DNA of 64,000 nt from Candidatus Ozemibacter sibiricus (GCA_003327425.1 QOQW01000014.1:62001-126000), one strand, 5' to 3'. Shown: positions 24,610 through 33,885, numbered from the stretch's first letter. A program made the numbers and translations. Notes: generated from the sequence alone by a model not told the origin.

Positions 24610-25204
24610 GTGCGAGCGCATCCAGGACGCCTTGATCGACGGGCAGGGCGCCGGGCCGGCGGTCCGGCAGCACCTGGCCGGCTGCTCGGTCTGCCGAGAG
24701 TTCCAGCGCCGGCTGGGCGATCTGCAGGGGCTGGGTTCCCTCTACCGGCCCGAGGCGTTCGCGGCCGGGGCCGCGCGAATCAAGAACCTGATCCATCAGA
24801 CCCCCTTCCCGGGGGAAGGGAGCTCGGGAGCCAGTCCCAGTGCGGGGTCGGCCGCATCCGGTGCCAGCGCCGGCTCGGCCGCCGCGGCGGGGGCAGGGGC
24901 TGCCGGCGGCCTGGGGTGGCTGGGCAGCCTGAGCGGCACCGCCGTGGCGGTGATGGTCGCGGCCGCCCTGGCCATCGGCGGCTGGTGGGCGAGCCGGCCG
25001 CGAGAGCGCCCAGGCTCCGAGCCTTGGCCGGCGGTCAGTTCTCCGGTCGGTGCCACAGGAAGCGGGGCCAATTCCGCTCTGACCGCCTCTCCCACGATGC
25101 TTGCCTCGCCGTCGGGGGCGATCGCCTCCTTCCTCGTTCCCGCGCCGGCATCGGTAAAGGTGGAAGCGCCCGGCCCGGGCGCCGACGTCGACGCCGATCG
25201 TTGA
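24593..25204 (+). CDS. Zinc-finger (zf-HC2) transmembrane anti-sigma factor
   Basis: This is a 203-residue protein. The N-terminal CERIQDALIDG...HLAGCSVC is the H-x3-C-x2-C anti-sigma zinc-finger (zf-HC2) pattern, which binds and inhibits ECF sigma factors. A Gly/Ala/Ser-rich linker (80-110) leads to one membrane helix (about 115-133, GTAVAVMVAAALAIGGWW), followed by a ~70-residue low-complexity periplasmic tail. The start codon overlaps the sigma gene. The short extracytoplasmic part has no recognisable sensor. After the stop, 391 bases precede the next gene and contain one copy of a dispersed repeat. Confidence 0.85.
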   Translation: MSQSGECERIQDALIDGQGAGPAVRQHLAGCSVCREFQRRLGDLQGLGSLYRPEAFAAGAARIKNLIHQTPFPGEGSSGASPSAGSAASGASAGSAAAAGAGAAGGLGWLGSLSGTAVAVMVAAALAIGGWWASRPRERPGSEPWPAVSSPVGATGSGANSALTASPTMLASPSGAIASFLVPAPASVKVEAPGPGADVDADR

Positions 25205-25317
25205 TCGCCGATCGCGGTGGGCTGATCGGCGACTGGCCGGTCGAGGGGCACGGCGAATCCCGCTTTTGGAACGGGTAGTTCGCCTGCGAGGAAGGACCCC
25301 CCATCTTTGACCGCACC

Positions 25318-25406
25318 GCCAGGGGCCATCGGCCCCTGGACCCCTTCTCCCTGCTGGTCGACCGCGGGACATGCCACAGGTGGTGCGACCGCTTCGCCGA
25401 TGGCCA
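25318..25406 (-). repeat. Dispersed intergenic repeat, copy C
   Basis: On the minus strand a 21-base block starting TGGCCATCGGCGAAGCGG (25406-25386) is identical to one in copy B at 56256-56276. About 41 divergent bases follow. Then comes a palindrome block, GGGGTCCAGGGGCC, a 3-base loop and GGCCCCTGG, at 25344-25318. Copy A is at 46244-46303. Confidence 0.6.
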
Positions 25407-25595
25407 TGGTTGCTGCTGAGCATGACCCACGAAGATCGGTACCTGGTTGCGTGGTGGCCACGGGTGGTGTACGGTCGATGGAGACATGGTTCGGAAATGG
25501 GCGTCACCGCTCGGGGCACGCGGTTCCCGACAGACCTGCCACCGGGATGAATCAGAGATGGCCCCTGGGTCGAGCCGTTCGCCGGGAAGGGCGAC

Positions 25596-28487
25596 GTGAT
25601 CCAGGATTGCCCGGCCCTGCCTGCTGTACCGCCGCCGTTGCCACCTGTCGGAACCGGCCCGGCCGGGTTTTCCCCGCTTGAGCGGAGGATCCTGGCCTTT
25701 CTGCTGGCCATGCCGTTCCTCCTGGTGGCCCTCGGCCTGCATTTCCTGGAACGGGAGCGGGCCGCAGCCCAGCTGGTCGAGGACGCCCGCCGGCTCGAAT
25801 ACCTGCTGGCCGAGGCCGAGCCGGGGAGCGACCCGACCATCGAGGTCACCCGGTTCCTGCAGGCAGTGGAGCAGCGGGTGTTCGCCGCCTCGGCGCCAGT
25901 CGAGGTCTGGGCCCAGGTCAGCGGTGAGATCCAGGAGCGGTTTCCCGGTCGAGTCACGTGGCTGCTGCTGGATGGTCGCGGCGAGGTGGCGACGGGGGAA
26001 GGCCCGGACGGGCGGCCGGTGCCGCGCGCCTTGCTGCGGCGGTTTTTCGCCGCCGGTCGGGCGGTGGTGGCCGGCGGGGAGTTCGCCGCCGGGGAGCGCT
26101 CGTTCATCCGCAGCTTCCTGGGGCCGTTCGCCCGGACCGATCGACGGGTCTTCCGGCAGGTGCAGCTGGCGCAGCCCGCTCCCCGGGAGCGGTATGTCTA
26201 CCTGTCGCAGCCCACGGCCCGAGGGATGTTCTTCGTGTTCATCGATACTCCCGATTCCCTGCAGGAAGCATGCGTGCAGGACCGGATCGCGAGGTTGCAC
26301 CGACGGTATCCCGGCGTGCGGCTCGTTCTCCTGCGGGCGGATCGCGCCACCATTCAGGGGATGGGCCGGCTGGGATTCTCTCCCAAGGCCAGCCGGCGAG
26401 TGTGGGCGGCCCTGACGGCGGCACCCACCGAGGTGCTCCGGCTGCCGCGCAGTCTGGTGGCCCGGCGGGCCATCGGCCCCGAACTATGGGTGGTCGGCCG
26501 TCAACGACGGCCTGGCGTGGCCGATCCGCCGCTGCCCTGGCTGATCGGGTTGGCGGGCCTGCTGGCCGGGATGCTTCCCCTCGGGTGGTCGTCGCGGTTC
26601 GCCCTCCTGGAAAGGTCGGTGCGGACCAGCCTGGTAGCCGCTTTCCTCTATGCGGTGGCGGTGCCTTCGCTCATTCTGGCGCTGGCAGTGCGGGTCTTCC
26701 TGGCCGAACAGCGGGCGGCGCTCGAAGATCGCGTCCATCGAGAAGCGGAAAAGGCGCTCGTGACCTGGGACCAGCAGATGCTGGCCGACCATCATCGCCT
26801 GCGGCGGAGGCTCGAACGACTGGCGATCCGGTTGGGGTTCGCCAGGCATCCGCCGCTGGAGGCCTTTCGGCGCGAGTGGCCGTCGCTACGCCGGCTGGGC
26901 ATGGATTCCTGCCTGGTGTTCGATCGGGCCGGTCGAGTGGTGTTCGAGGAGGAGGGCCGCGGCGGGCAGCGCAACCGCCTCAGCGGCGGCCGCGGGGCCG
27001 ACCGGCTGGCCCGCGCCTATCTGCGGTTCTACGGGTCGCGCTCGACGGCGGCCAGCGGGGCCGATGACAGCGAGCCGCTCGGCGAGGTCGAAGCCCTGTC
27101 GAGCGGGCTTTTGGACAAACCGGTGGCGCTGGGGTTCCTCGAAGCCGATGACCAGCGGAGCGTCATCGCCCTGCTGCCGTTGCTCGACGCCGCCTGGCAG
27201 GCTTGGTATGTCGCCTTCATCCGCTGGTCGCGGGACCGCTTCGAGGAATTGTACCTGCGACAGGAGCTGCGGCCGCGGCGGCGCGGGTCGACCGCGCTGC
27301 GGGTGCAGGCCTTCCATGTGCTGGACCCGACTCGCCGTCTGCCGGCGTCGGCGGTGGTGCCGGGGGCCTCGGCGGTGCTGGCCAGGCTGGCCGAGGGGCA
27401 GAGTCTGGTGCGTTCGCGGGTCGTGCGCGGCGGGGAAGGCTTCCTGCTGACCGGGCTGCGAGGCGTCAACATCACCTGCTTCTCGCTGGTCGCCGCGACC
27501 TCGGATCGGTCGATCCGGGCCGTCCTGGATGAACTGAGAGCGCGCTTCCTGGGGGCGGTGCTGGTGCTGGTGCTGATCAGTCTGGCCACCAGCCTGTCGT
27601 TGGCCAGGTCGTTCCTCCGTCCGGTCGGGCGGTTGACCGAGGGGCTGCAGGCCATCCGGGAGCGTCGATTCGAGCACCGGATCGGCATCGCCGCGGCCGA
27701 TGAGTTCGGCGGTCTGGCCCGCCTTTTCGATTCGATGATGGAAAGCCTGGCCGACCTCGAGGTCGCGCGGACGATCCAGGAGCAGTTCTTCCCACCGGCG
27801 CCGCTGCGCTGCGGAAGGTGGGAGATCGCCGGCGTCTGCCGCACCGCCAGCCGAGTCGGCGGCGATGTCTTCGATCACTTCGCTCTAGCCGATGACCGGG
27901 CGTTCCTGTTCATCGGCGATGTGACGGGGCACGGCATCGGAGCCGCCCTGGTCACCGCCCTGGCCAAGGCGACGGTGCGGCATCCGGCGACGATGGGGCG
28001 GCCCGAAGCGGTGATCGCCGCCCTGCGCGAGGTGATGCGGGCGACCGCCAGGGTTCGGCAGTTGATGACGTGCCAGGCCGCCGTGTTGGATGCGACGACG
28101 GCCACCCTGGCTATCGCGGGGGCGGGGCATCCCTGGCCGATGCTGTGGCGGCGGGGGCAGGCGCCTCGACTGCTGGAGGTGCACGGCAAGATCGTCGGGG
28201 CGCGGTTCGCGGCGGTCGAACCCGCGACTCGACTGGCCCTGGAGGCGGGGGATGTCGTGGTGTTCTATTCTGATGGGGTCATCGAGGCGATCGAAGCGAA
28301 GACGGGTCGGCCGCTCGGGGTGGCGGGCCTGCAGCGGCACCTGCCCGATCTGGCCGGGCCGACGGCCGGCGCGACGGCGGCCCGCCTCGTCGATTGGGTA
28401 CGAGTCTGCAGCGGTCGGGACATTCCCGAGGATGATCTGACGGTTCTGGTCATCCAGGGCGTGGCGAGCCCGGAGGAGCTGCGATGA
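25596..28487 (+). CDS. Membrane-bound SpoIIE/RsbU-type PP2C phosphatase 2
   Basis: This 963-residue protein has the same plan as phosphatase 1: a helix at about 28-48, a first extracytoplasmic segment, and central helices at about 315-338 and 345-370. A second segment follows, then a helix at about 651-672, HAMP (about 672-722) and SpoIIE (about 730-958). Metal motifs: GGDVFDH (Asp about 757), GDVTGHG (Asp about 775), YSDGVIEA and DDLTVLVIQ. GGDVFDH differs slightly from the usual GGDYFDY. The GTG start has GGGAAGGG four bases upstream. The stop overlaps the next phosphatase start by ATGA, so the two are translated together. It lies 391 bases after the ECF sigma/anti-sigma pair. Confidence 0.86.
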   Translation: MIQDCPALPAVPPPLPPVGTGPAGFSPLERRILAFLLAMPFLLVALGLHFLERERAAAQLVEDARRLEYLLAEAEPGSDPTIEVTRFLQAVEQRVFAASAPVEVWAQVSGEIQERFPGRVTWLLLDGRGEVATGEGPDGRPVPRALLRRFFAAGRAVVAGGEFAAGERSFIRSFLGPFARTDRRVFRQVQLAQPAPRERYVYLSQPTARGMFFVFIDTPDSLQEACVQDRIARLHRRYPGVRLVLLRADRATIQGMGRLGFSPKASRRVWAALTAAPTEVLRLPRSLVARRAIGPELWVVGRQRRPGVADPPLPWLIGLAGLLAGMLPLGWSSRFALLERSVRTSLVAAFLYAVAVPSLILALAVRVFLAEQRAALEDRVHREAEKALVTWDQQMLADHHRLRRRLERLAIRLGFARHPPLEAFRREWPSLRRLGMDSCLVFDRAGRVVFEEEGRGGQRNRLSGGRGADRLARAYLRFYGSRSTAASGADDSEPLGEVEALSSGLLDKPVALGFLEADDQRSVIALLPLLDAAWQAWYVAFIRWSRDRFEELYLRQELRPRRRGSTALRVQAFHVLDPTRRLPASAVVPGASAVLARLAEGQSLVRSRVVRGGEGFLLTGLRGVNITCFSLVAATSDRSIRAVLDELRARFLGAVLVLVLISLATSLSLARSFLRPVGRLTEGLQAIRERRFEHRIGIAAADEFGGLARLFDSMMESLADLEVARTIQEQFFPPAPLRCGRWEIAGVCRTASRVGGDVFDHFALADDRAFLFIGDVTGHGIGAALVTALAKATVRHPATMGRPEAVIAALREVMRATARVRQLMTCQAAVLDATTATLAIAGAGHPWPMLWRRGQAPRLLEVHGKIVGARFAAVEPATRLALEAGDVVVFYSDGVIEAIEAKTGRPLGVAGLQRHLPDLAGPTAGATAARLVDWVRVCSGRDIPEDDLTVLVIQGVASPEELR

Positions 28488-31400
28488 ACGGCCGGTCGCC
28501 GCGCCTTGCCGCCCCTGCCCTGCCCCTCGACCTGCTGCGCTGGCTCGGGGTCGTCGCCGTCTTCGTGGCGCTGCCGCTGGTTCTGTTGGTGACGGGGTTG
28601 GAGCGGGCGATCGAGGAGGAGTTCCGGCCGGTGCTGGCGCGCCGGACCGCCGATCTGGAAGGGTGGCTGGACCAGTTCCGGCATACGCCCTATCCCGAAA
28701 TGGGTTTGGAGCACTGGCTGGGAGCCCTGGAAAACCGGGTGGACACGGTGGCCGGGCCCTGGCTGCCGATGCTGCGGCAAGCGCTGGGTATGGGTCTGCC
28801 GGGCCTGCCGGGCTCGACGCTGTTCGATCTGCTCGAACCCGACCTCGTGTGTGAACCGCTCTTCCTCGCGTTGTGCGAGGTGTGGCTGCCCGATCTGCAG
28901 CGCACCTACCCGGGCGCCTTCGAGTTCGTGGTGTTCGACCATCGCCGTCGGCTGGTCGAGCGCCTCTCGACCCCCGAGTTGATCGCCGGCCGGCAGGCCG
29001 ACTGGGAAGCCTTCTGGCAACGGCGCTTCCTCTGGCGAGAACGGAAGGCAGGGGCGCTGGCCGACGAGATCGAGCGGTGGCGAGCCCTGCTCGGCCCGCT
29101 GGTCAGCGACCATCCCGACCAGTTGTTCCGGCTGGCCACCGGTGGCCGGTTCCAGGTCGGATTCCACCCCCGGCGACAACTGCTGGTGCTGCCGTATCCC
29201 CGGGCGCGGCGGCCGCTGGTCGGAGCGTTCCTGTCAGTGACGCCCGACTGGGCGGCGATCGGCCCGTGCCTGGGAGTTCTGGCCGGGTTCACCCACCTGG
29301 AGGGAGGAGATTGGGGCCTGATCGATCTGCGGTGGCCAGAGCACGAGTGGGAAAAAGGGTTCGGTCGGCCTCCGCCCGGCCTGGCTACGGCGGTCATCGC
29401 CCTGGGCCGTGCCGAGCGGCAGGCGCTGCTGGTGGAAGACCGGTGGTGGGCCCAGCGGATCCTGACCCCCCACCATCGCCTGCTGGTCACCATTCCTGAT
29501 CCGGTCGCGGCGTGGCGGCGGCAAGAGCGCTATCGACTCCGATGGATCGCGGTCGGACTGGGTCTGCTGATGGCAGGCGGGTGTTTCCCCTTCTTGGTGG
29601 GCAGGCCGCCGCGCGCGCTGTCGCTGCGGTGGAAGCTCGTCCTGCTGTTCCTCTATGCGGCAGGCGTGCCGCTGGCGCTGCTCGCTTCCGCCACCGGCAG
29701 CCTGTTGCAGGAGCAACGGGCCGTGCGGATCCGCGACCGGCACGATCGGCAGGAACGGCGACTGGCCGCTCTGGATCGTCATTTCCTCGAGTTCTTCGCG
29801 GCCAGATCGCGCGGTCTGCGGCGGGGGTTGGCGGGGCCCGTGCCGGCCGACTGGTCGATCGACCATCCTGGTCTGCGTCAGCATCTGCTCGAGTTGCACC
29901 AGCAGTTCCGGCCCGACCTGTGCCTGGTCTTCGACGAGCAGGGGCGCGTTCGTGCGGTGGCCCAGCCGGGGTGGGAATCGGTCAATCAAAGCATGGTGGA
30001 TGGCATGAGGGCGGCCATGGCGCCCCTGATGGCTCGGGCCATCGCCGACGAGAACGGGCAGGAGACCGACGTCGCCGGCACGGTCAAGGATCAACTGGTC
30101 AAGAGTTCGGCCGAGAGCCTCGGGATCGATATGGAACGGGTGGTGGCCGTGATGCGGCGGCGGCTGGACCGCTTGAGCGAGCAGACGTTGCTCAGTCCGG
30201 CCATGGGGGGATGTTTCCGGTGGCGGGCGGCCGATGGGCGGGTGCGGTTCCTGGTGATGATGGCCTGGATGCAAGCCGGCCAGGAGCCGTTCTACCTGCG
30301 GGAAGCCATTCCGGCGTGCCAGCGGCGGTTCCCTGACACCGTTTTCCAGATCTCGCCCGGAACCGCCGACCAGGCCCGGCTGGACGATCGGTTCCGCTGG
30401 CGGACCGATCCGCTGTCGACGGGGCTGCTGACCCAGGCCGCCCCCCTGCGCCTGGAGTTCGAGGAAGGAGGGCGGGTCTGGCTGTTGACCGGGATCAAAG
30501 GCCAGTTTCTGCGGCAGACCGCCCTGTTCGCCATTTCTTCCGATCAAGAGATCGTGGCGGCGGGCCGGGCCCTGATCTGGCGGGTGGGCATCTCAGGGGG
30601 CATCATTCTCGGGCTGGTGCTGACGCTCGGGTTCTTGGTCGCACGTCGGCTGCTGCTGCCCCTGGGCGACCTCGGGCGAGGCCTGGCGGCGGTGCAGGCC
30701 CGGAAATTCAGAACCTATCTGCCGGTGCGCTCGCGCGACGAGCTGGGCCGGATGATCGAAACCTTCAATGGCATGCTGGAAAGCCTCGAGGGGCTCGAGG
30801 TGGGCCGGGCGATCCAGGAGGCGCTGTTCCCGGCGCGACCGCTGGTGGCCGAGGGGTGGAGCCTGTTCGGCGCGACCGTCCCGGCCAGCCGGGTCGGTGG
30901 GGATTATTTCGACTATTTCCCGCTGCCCGATGGGCGCTGGTTCCTGACCATCGGCGATGTGTCGGGGCACGGCGTATCGGCGGCCCTGGTGGTCGGCCTG
31001 GCCAAGGGCGTGGTGGCCCATCCTGACACCCCGCGGGCCGAGCCCGAACAGGTGCTGGATCTGCTCAACCAGGTCATCCAGGGCACCCTGGCCCGCCGCA
31101 AGACGATGACCTGCCAGGTCGGGGTGTTCGATCCCCGGACCGGCCGGCTGGTGCTCAGCAATGCCGGGCATTGCCGGCCTTTCCTGGTGGGGGAAAGCGG
31201 GGTCGAAGAGCTGGTCATGGGGGGACGAGTGATCGGGTTCAAAACGGGGAAGGGGCAGATGTTCCCTGTCTATGAACGTTCGCTGACGGCGGGCGAGATG
31301 GTCGTCTTCTACTCAGACGGGCTGGTCGAGGCGCCGGTGGCGGGCAGCGCCGAGGCGGTGGGCCGGGACGACGCGGGCCAGGCAGAATCGGTGACGGACC

Positions 31401-31630
31401 AGGCTGGCTCCACTGGGGAGGCCACGAGGGAAGTCGTGGTCGGGTATTCTCGGCTCGTGACCGCTCTGTCCGCGCTGCGGCAGGCCGAGGCAGCAGCGAC
31501 GGCCGGGGCGATCCGGGCGTGGTTGACCGAGCTGACCGGCGGCGCCGAGCTGCCCGATGACGTGACGATCATGGTCTTGCAGGGCCCCGCGGCAGGGCGG
31601 GCAGCCCAGGCTTCGGGCGCGGCCGGGTGA
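28484..31630 (+). CDS. Membrane-bound SpoIIE/RsbU-type PP2C phosphatase 3
   Basis: This 1048-residue paralogue of phosphatase 2 is coupled to it by an ATGA overlap. Helices lie at about 18-38, 352-370, 382-405 and 700-722, with extracytoplasmic segments between them. HAMP lies at about 722-772 and SpoIIE at about 780-1040. Motifs GGDYFDY (Asp about 807), GDVSGHG (Asp about 825), YSDGLVEAP and PDDVTIMVLQ are complete. A 40-residue low-complexity insert sits in the C-terminal lobe after YSDGLVEA. Two phosphatases in tandem may integrate two signals on one target. The gene ends 22 bases before the convergent HicB gene. Confidence 0.87.
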   Translation: MNGRSPRLAAPALPLDLLRWLGVVAVFVALPLVLLVTGLERAIEEEFRPVLARRTADLEGWLDQFRHTPYPEMGLEHWLGALENRVDTVAGPWLPMLRQALGMGLPGLPGSTLFDLLEPDLVCEPLFLALCEVWLPDLQRTYPGAFEFVVFDHRRRLVERLSTPELIAGRQADWEAFWQRRFLWRERKAGALADEIERWRALLGPLVSDHPDQLFRLATGGRFQVGFHPRRQLLVLPYPRARRPLVGAFLSVTPDWAAIGPCLGVLAGFTHLEGGDWGLIDLRWPEHEWEKGFGRPPPGLATAVIALGRAERQALLVEDRWWAQRILTPHHRLLVTIPDPVAAWRRQERYRLRWIAVGLGLLMAGGCFPFLVGRPPRALSLRWKLVLLFLYAAGVPLALLASATGSLLQEQRAVRIRDRHDRQERRLAALDRHFLEFFAARSRGLRRGLAGPVPADWSIDHPGLRQHLLELHQQFRPDLCLVFDEQGRVRAVAQPGWESVNQSMVDGMRAAMAPLMARAIADENGQETDVAGTVKDQLVKSSAESLGIDMERVVAVMRRRLDRLSEQTLLSPAMGGCFRWRAADGRVRFLVMMAWMQAGQEPFYLREAIPACQRRFPDTVFQISPGTADQARLDDRFRWRTDPLSTGLLTQAAPLRLEFEEGGRVWLLTGIKGQFLRQTALFAISSDQEIVAAGRALIWRVGISGGIILGLVLTLGFLVARRLLLPLGDLGRGLAAVQARKFRTYLPVRSRDELGRMIETFNGMLESLEGLEVGRAIQEALFPARPLVAEGWSLFGATVPASRVGGDYFDYFPLPDGRWFLTIGDVSGHGVSAALVVGLAKGVVAHPDTPRAEPEQVLDLLNQVIQGTLARRKTMTCQVGVFDPRTGRLVLSNAGHCRPFLVGESGVEELVMGGRVIGFKTGKGQMFPVYERSLTAGEMVVFYSDGLVEAPVAGSAEAVGRDDAGQAESVTDQAGSTGEATREVVVGYSRLVTALSALRQAEAAATAGAIRAWLTELTGGAELPDDVTIMVLQGPAAGRAAQASGAAG

Positions 31631-31652
31631 CGGCCAGCCCCGTTGCCGTCCC

Positions 31653-32051
31653 CTATTTCTGCGCCAGCCCCGCCGCCACGAAGGATAGCAGCAAGCTGTT
31701 GATGCTGACGGATTCTTGTCTGGCTCGCTCGATGAGCCGGGCGTGAAGCGATTTGGGGAGGCGGGCCAGGAGTCGGCCTGAGGCTTCAGGGGTGATGAAA
31801 TCTTCAGGGCGGGTGCGCGGGGCCGGAATCGTCTTGCCTTGGTCAGTGCGAGCCGCCACCCATGCCAGGAAGGCATCTTTGCCGTTGGTCAGCGCTTCTT
31901 GCTCGGTGTCGCCGTCGGCCATGCAACCAGGAAGATCGGGGAACGTGACGAGGAATCCTCCTCCTTCTTCGGGAGGGAGCGGGCTGATGATCCGGGTGTA
32001 GGCTTCGAAGGGGTGGGGCGGTTGAGCCGGGGAAATTTTCTTGATGGTCAC
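31653..32051 (-). CDS. hicB: HicB-family antitoxin
   Basis: This is a 132-residue protein. The N-terminal partial RNase H-like fold shows GGFLVTFPDLPGCMADGDT and EALTNGKDAFLAW, the HicB signature. The C-terminus (GRLLARLPKSLHARLIERA...SVSINSLLLSFVAAGL) is a ribbon-helix-helix DNA-binding segment. It neutralises the HicA RNase and represses the operon. Its ATG overlaps the HicA stop by four bases, with toxin first as in many HicAB loci. The operator at 32304-32333 is the probable binding site of this domain. Confidence 0.9.
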   Translation of the reverse strand: MTIKKISPAQPPHPFEAYTRIISPLPPEEGGGFLVTFPDLPGCMADGDTEQEALTNGKDAFLAWVAARTDQGKTIPAPRTRPEDFITPEASGRLLARLPKSLHARLIERARQESVSINSLLLSFVAAGLAQK

Positions 32052-32302
32052 GGTTTCTTCTCCTTCTTGCGCACGGCATCAACCAGGGCGACGAATTTCT
32101 TGATGTAGATCGGCTTGATGGGCCGGCGGAAAGGGACGGTGACGTCTTCTTCCAGGCCAGGGAAAGAGAAAACGAAATGGCTGCCACCATGATGGCGAAC
32201 CTCGATGGCGGCACGCCTCGCGATGGTCAGAAGATTGTCCATGGTCCAGTTGTCGTGAGGATTCGCCCGCATGCGGCGGAGGAGCTTTTCTGCGGAACCC
32301 AT
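32048..32302 (-). CDS. hicA: HicA-family toxin (mRNA interferase)
   Basis: This is an 84-residue double-stranded-RNA-binding-fold toxin. The motif GGSHFVF carries the catalytic His (about 42), and VPFRRPIKPIYIKKFV matches the C-terminal family segment. HicA cleaves mRNA and stalls growth. The length and N-terminus (MGSAEKLLRRMRANP) fit the family, so the ATG at 32302 is right. Even so, no Shine-Dalgarno site precedes it and the -10 box ends only five bases upstream, which points to a leaderless transcript. Confidence 0.9.
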   Translation of the reverse strand: MGSAEKLLRRMRANPHDNWTMDNLLTIARRAAIEVRHHGGSHFVFSFPGLEEDVTVPFRRPIKPIYIKKFVALVDAVRKKEKKP

Positions 32303-32303
32303 A

Positions 32304-32336
32304 ACGTATGATATCGTATACGATATTATTCGTCAA
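32304..32336 (-). promoter_or_regulatory. hicAB promoter with embedded palindromic operator
   Basis: On the minus strand TTGACG (32336-32331) and TATCAT (32313-32308) are 17 bases apart. The perfect 16-base palindrome ATATCGTATACGATAT (32311-32326) fills most of the spacer and overlaps the -10 box. Symmetric outer bases extend it to a 30-base dyad (32304-32333) with two mismatched pairs. Repressor binding would block polymerase directly. The ATG follows at 32302. Confidence 0.75.
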
Positions 32337-32468
32337 GGTTGCGATCGATGAAACACAGGGGCGAAAAAACGTGTAATGGTTGGGCAGGGTTGTTCGTCTG
32401 TCGGGTGAACAACGGTTGGTTTCCCCCGAACGAAGACGTGAAGCGCGCTGGAAATGGAGGAACAACCC

Positions 32469-33833
32469 ATGACGAGCCCGAAGACCTGCCATGAGTTCGC
32501 CCTCGGCCTGCTGATCCTGGGAATCGTCCTGTTGATGGCCACTCCTTCGCTGCCTGCTTCCCCTCTGGACGACGGGCCGGTGCAGCTGGCCAGGGCGCGG
32601 GTGGAAGCCCCGCCCCAGGTGAGCACGGCGGACGATCCCGCCACGGTGACGGCACCGCCGCCGCCGGTCGCTGACCCGACCGAGACCGCGTTCCTGGAAG
32701 CGGACGATGACGAGGCGAATCGCGACGAGGCCGAAGCGCTGACGGAAGCGACCGAAGGAAGTCATGCGACGGAGCGCTTCGTGGTGTCCGAGCTGCGGGA
32801 CGATGTGAACGATTGGCTGGCTCAGCTCGAGCGGTTACGCGGCATGGTGGCCCGCCGGGAGCTGGTGGGGGCCACCGACCTGTATCTGGCTTTGCGCGGG
32901 CGGATCGCCGCCTACCCTGCGTTGTCGACGCGTCTGCGGCCGCCGCTCGATGAGCTCAAGGGAGGTTTGGAGCTGGCGCTGGCCAATGAGATCGATTACG
33001 GCTGCCAGCAGATTCTGCAGCGCCGTGCCAACCGGAGCCACCCAGCGCAGATCATCGCCTCGATGTGGTGGACCAAATCCTGGATCGATGCTCTGGCCCG
33101 GCTGACCAGCGACCAGCCCTCGCCCTGGGTCGGCTACGGTCGCCGCACCATCGGGGCGGTGCTCACCAACGAGATCCGGTATGGCATGAACCGGCTGCGG
33201 GCGAAGGCGCGGGAAGGCGCCCCCGCCGCCTCGCGGCAGGTCTCGGCAGCCTGGACCCGGCAGTGGCTGAAAGCGTCGCGACGCCTGGGGCTTGGCCCGA
33301 CGGCCGCCGCCCTGGACAAGATGGAAAAAGAACTGGCGGCGATCGTGGCGGCCGCTCCGGTCCCGCCCGCCGCCCCGCCGACGGGATCGACCAGCCGGCC
33401 CCCTGCTTCCACCGCCTCGTCGAATCGCGGCCGGGGCCTCTGGCAGAATCCCTGTCCGGCCGGGCGTCCGTCGCCCTATGCCGGCGATGACGGCTGCGAT
33501 TTCCACGCCCCGCGCGGCACGCCCGTCTATTGCGCTCGGGATGGGGTCATCGTCTACAACGACCCCCGCGGCCACTCCCGGCAGGAAACGCCGAATGACG
33601 ATACCGGCGCCATCCGGATCGTGCATGCCGACGGCAAGCACAGTTGGTATGCCCATCTGTCGGCCCGGAACACCGCGCTGAAGCCAGGCATGCCGGTGAA
33701 GGCCGGCACCATGATCGGCCGGGTCGGCCGGGCCAACGGGGTCGACCATCTGCACTTCAGCATCTTCTTTACCGCTGGCGGCGATGCCGGTGGCTTCATG
33801 GATCCCTTCGCCATCGCCGCGATGTTCCGCTGA
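32469..33833 (+). CDS. Exported M23/LytM-domain protein, possibly non-catalytic
   Basis: This is a 454-residue protein. The N-terminus has a signal peptide or anchor (about 10-35). An acidic/Pro-rich stretch follows, then a helical middle domain (100-300), a Pro/Ser/Thr linker and a C-terminal LytM domain (about 320-450). Visible LytM motifs are DFHAPRGTPVYCARDG, WYAHLS and DHLHFSIFF (His about 427 and 429). The usual HxGxD first motif reads DDGCD (340-344), so the first zinc-ligand His is replaced by Asp. Some LytM proteins without ligands act as amidase activators (EnvC, NlpD). Peptidoglycan binding or remodelling is likely; hydrolase activity is doubtful. TGGAGGAA precedes the ATG at 32469; the upstream in-frame ATG at 32454 is not preferred. 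Confidence 0.75.
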   Translation: MTSPKTCHEFALGLLILGIVLLMATPSLPASPLDDGPVQLARARVEAPPQVSTADDPATVTAPPPPVADPTETAFLEADDDEANRDEAEALTEATEGSHATERFVVSELRDDVNDWLAQLERLRGMVARRELVGATDLYLALRGRIAAYPALSTRLRPPLDELKGGLELALANEIDYGCQQILQRRANRSHPAQIIASMWWTKSWIDALARLTSDQPSPWVGYGRRTIGAVLTNEIRYGMNRLRAKAREGAPAASRQVSAAWTRQWLKASRRLGLGPTAAALDKMEKELAAIVAAAPVPPAAPPTGSTSRPPASTASSNRGRGLWQNPCPAGRPSPYAGDDGCDFHAPRGTPVYCARDGVIVYNDPRGHSRQETPNDDTGAIRIVHADGKHSWYAHLSARNTALKPGMPVKAGTMIGRVGRANGVDHLHFSIFFTAGGDAGGFMDPFAIAAMFR

Positions 33834-33862
33834 GACGGAGAACCGCGATGTCTGCGAGCGCG

Positions 33863-33885
33863 GCCGCCGGCGATCGGCCGGCGGC
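33863..33885. terminator. Short hairpin between convergent genes
   Basis: GCCGCCGG (33863-33870) and CCGGCGGC (33878-33885) pair around a seven-base loop between the M23-like and STAS genes. No T tract follows, so the call is weak. Confidence 0.35.
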
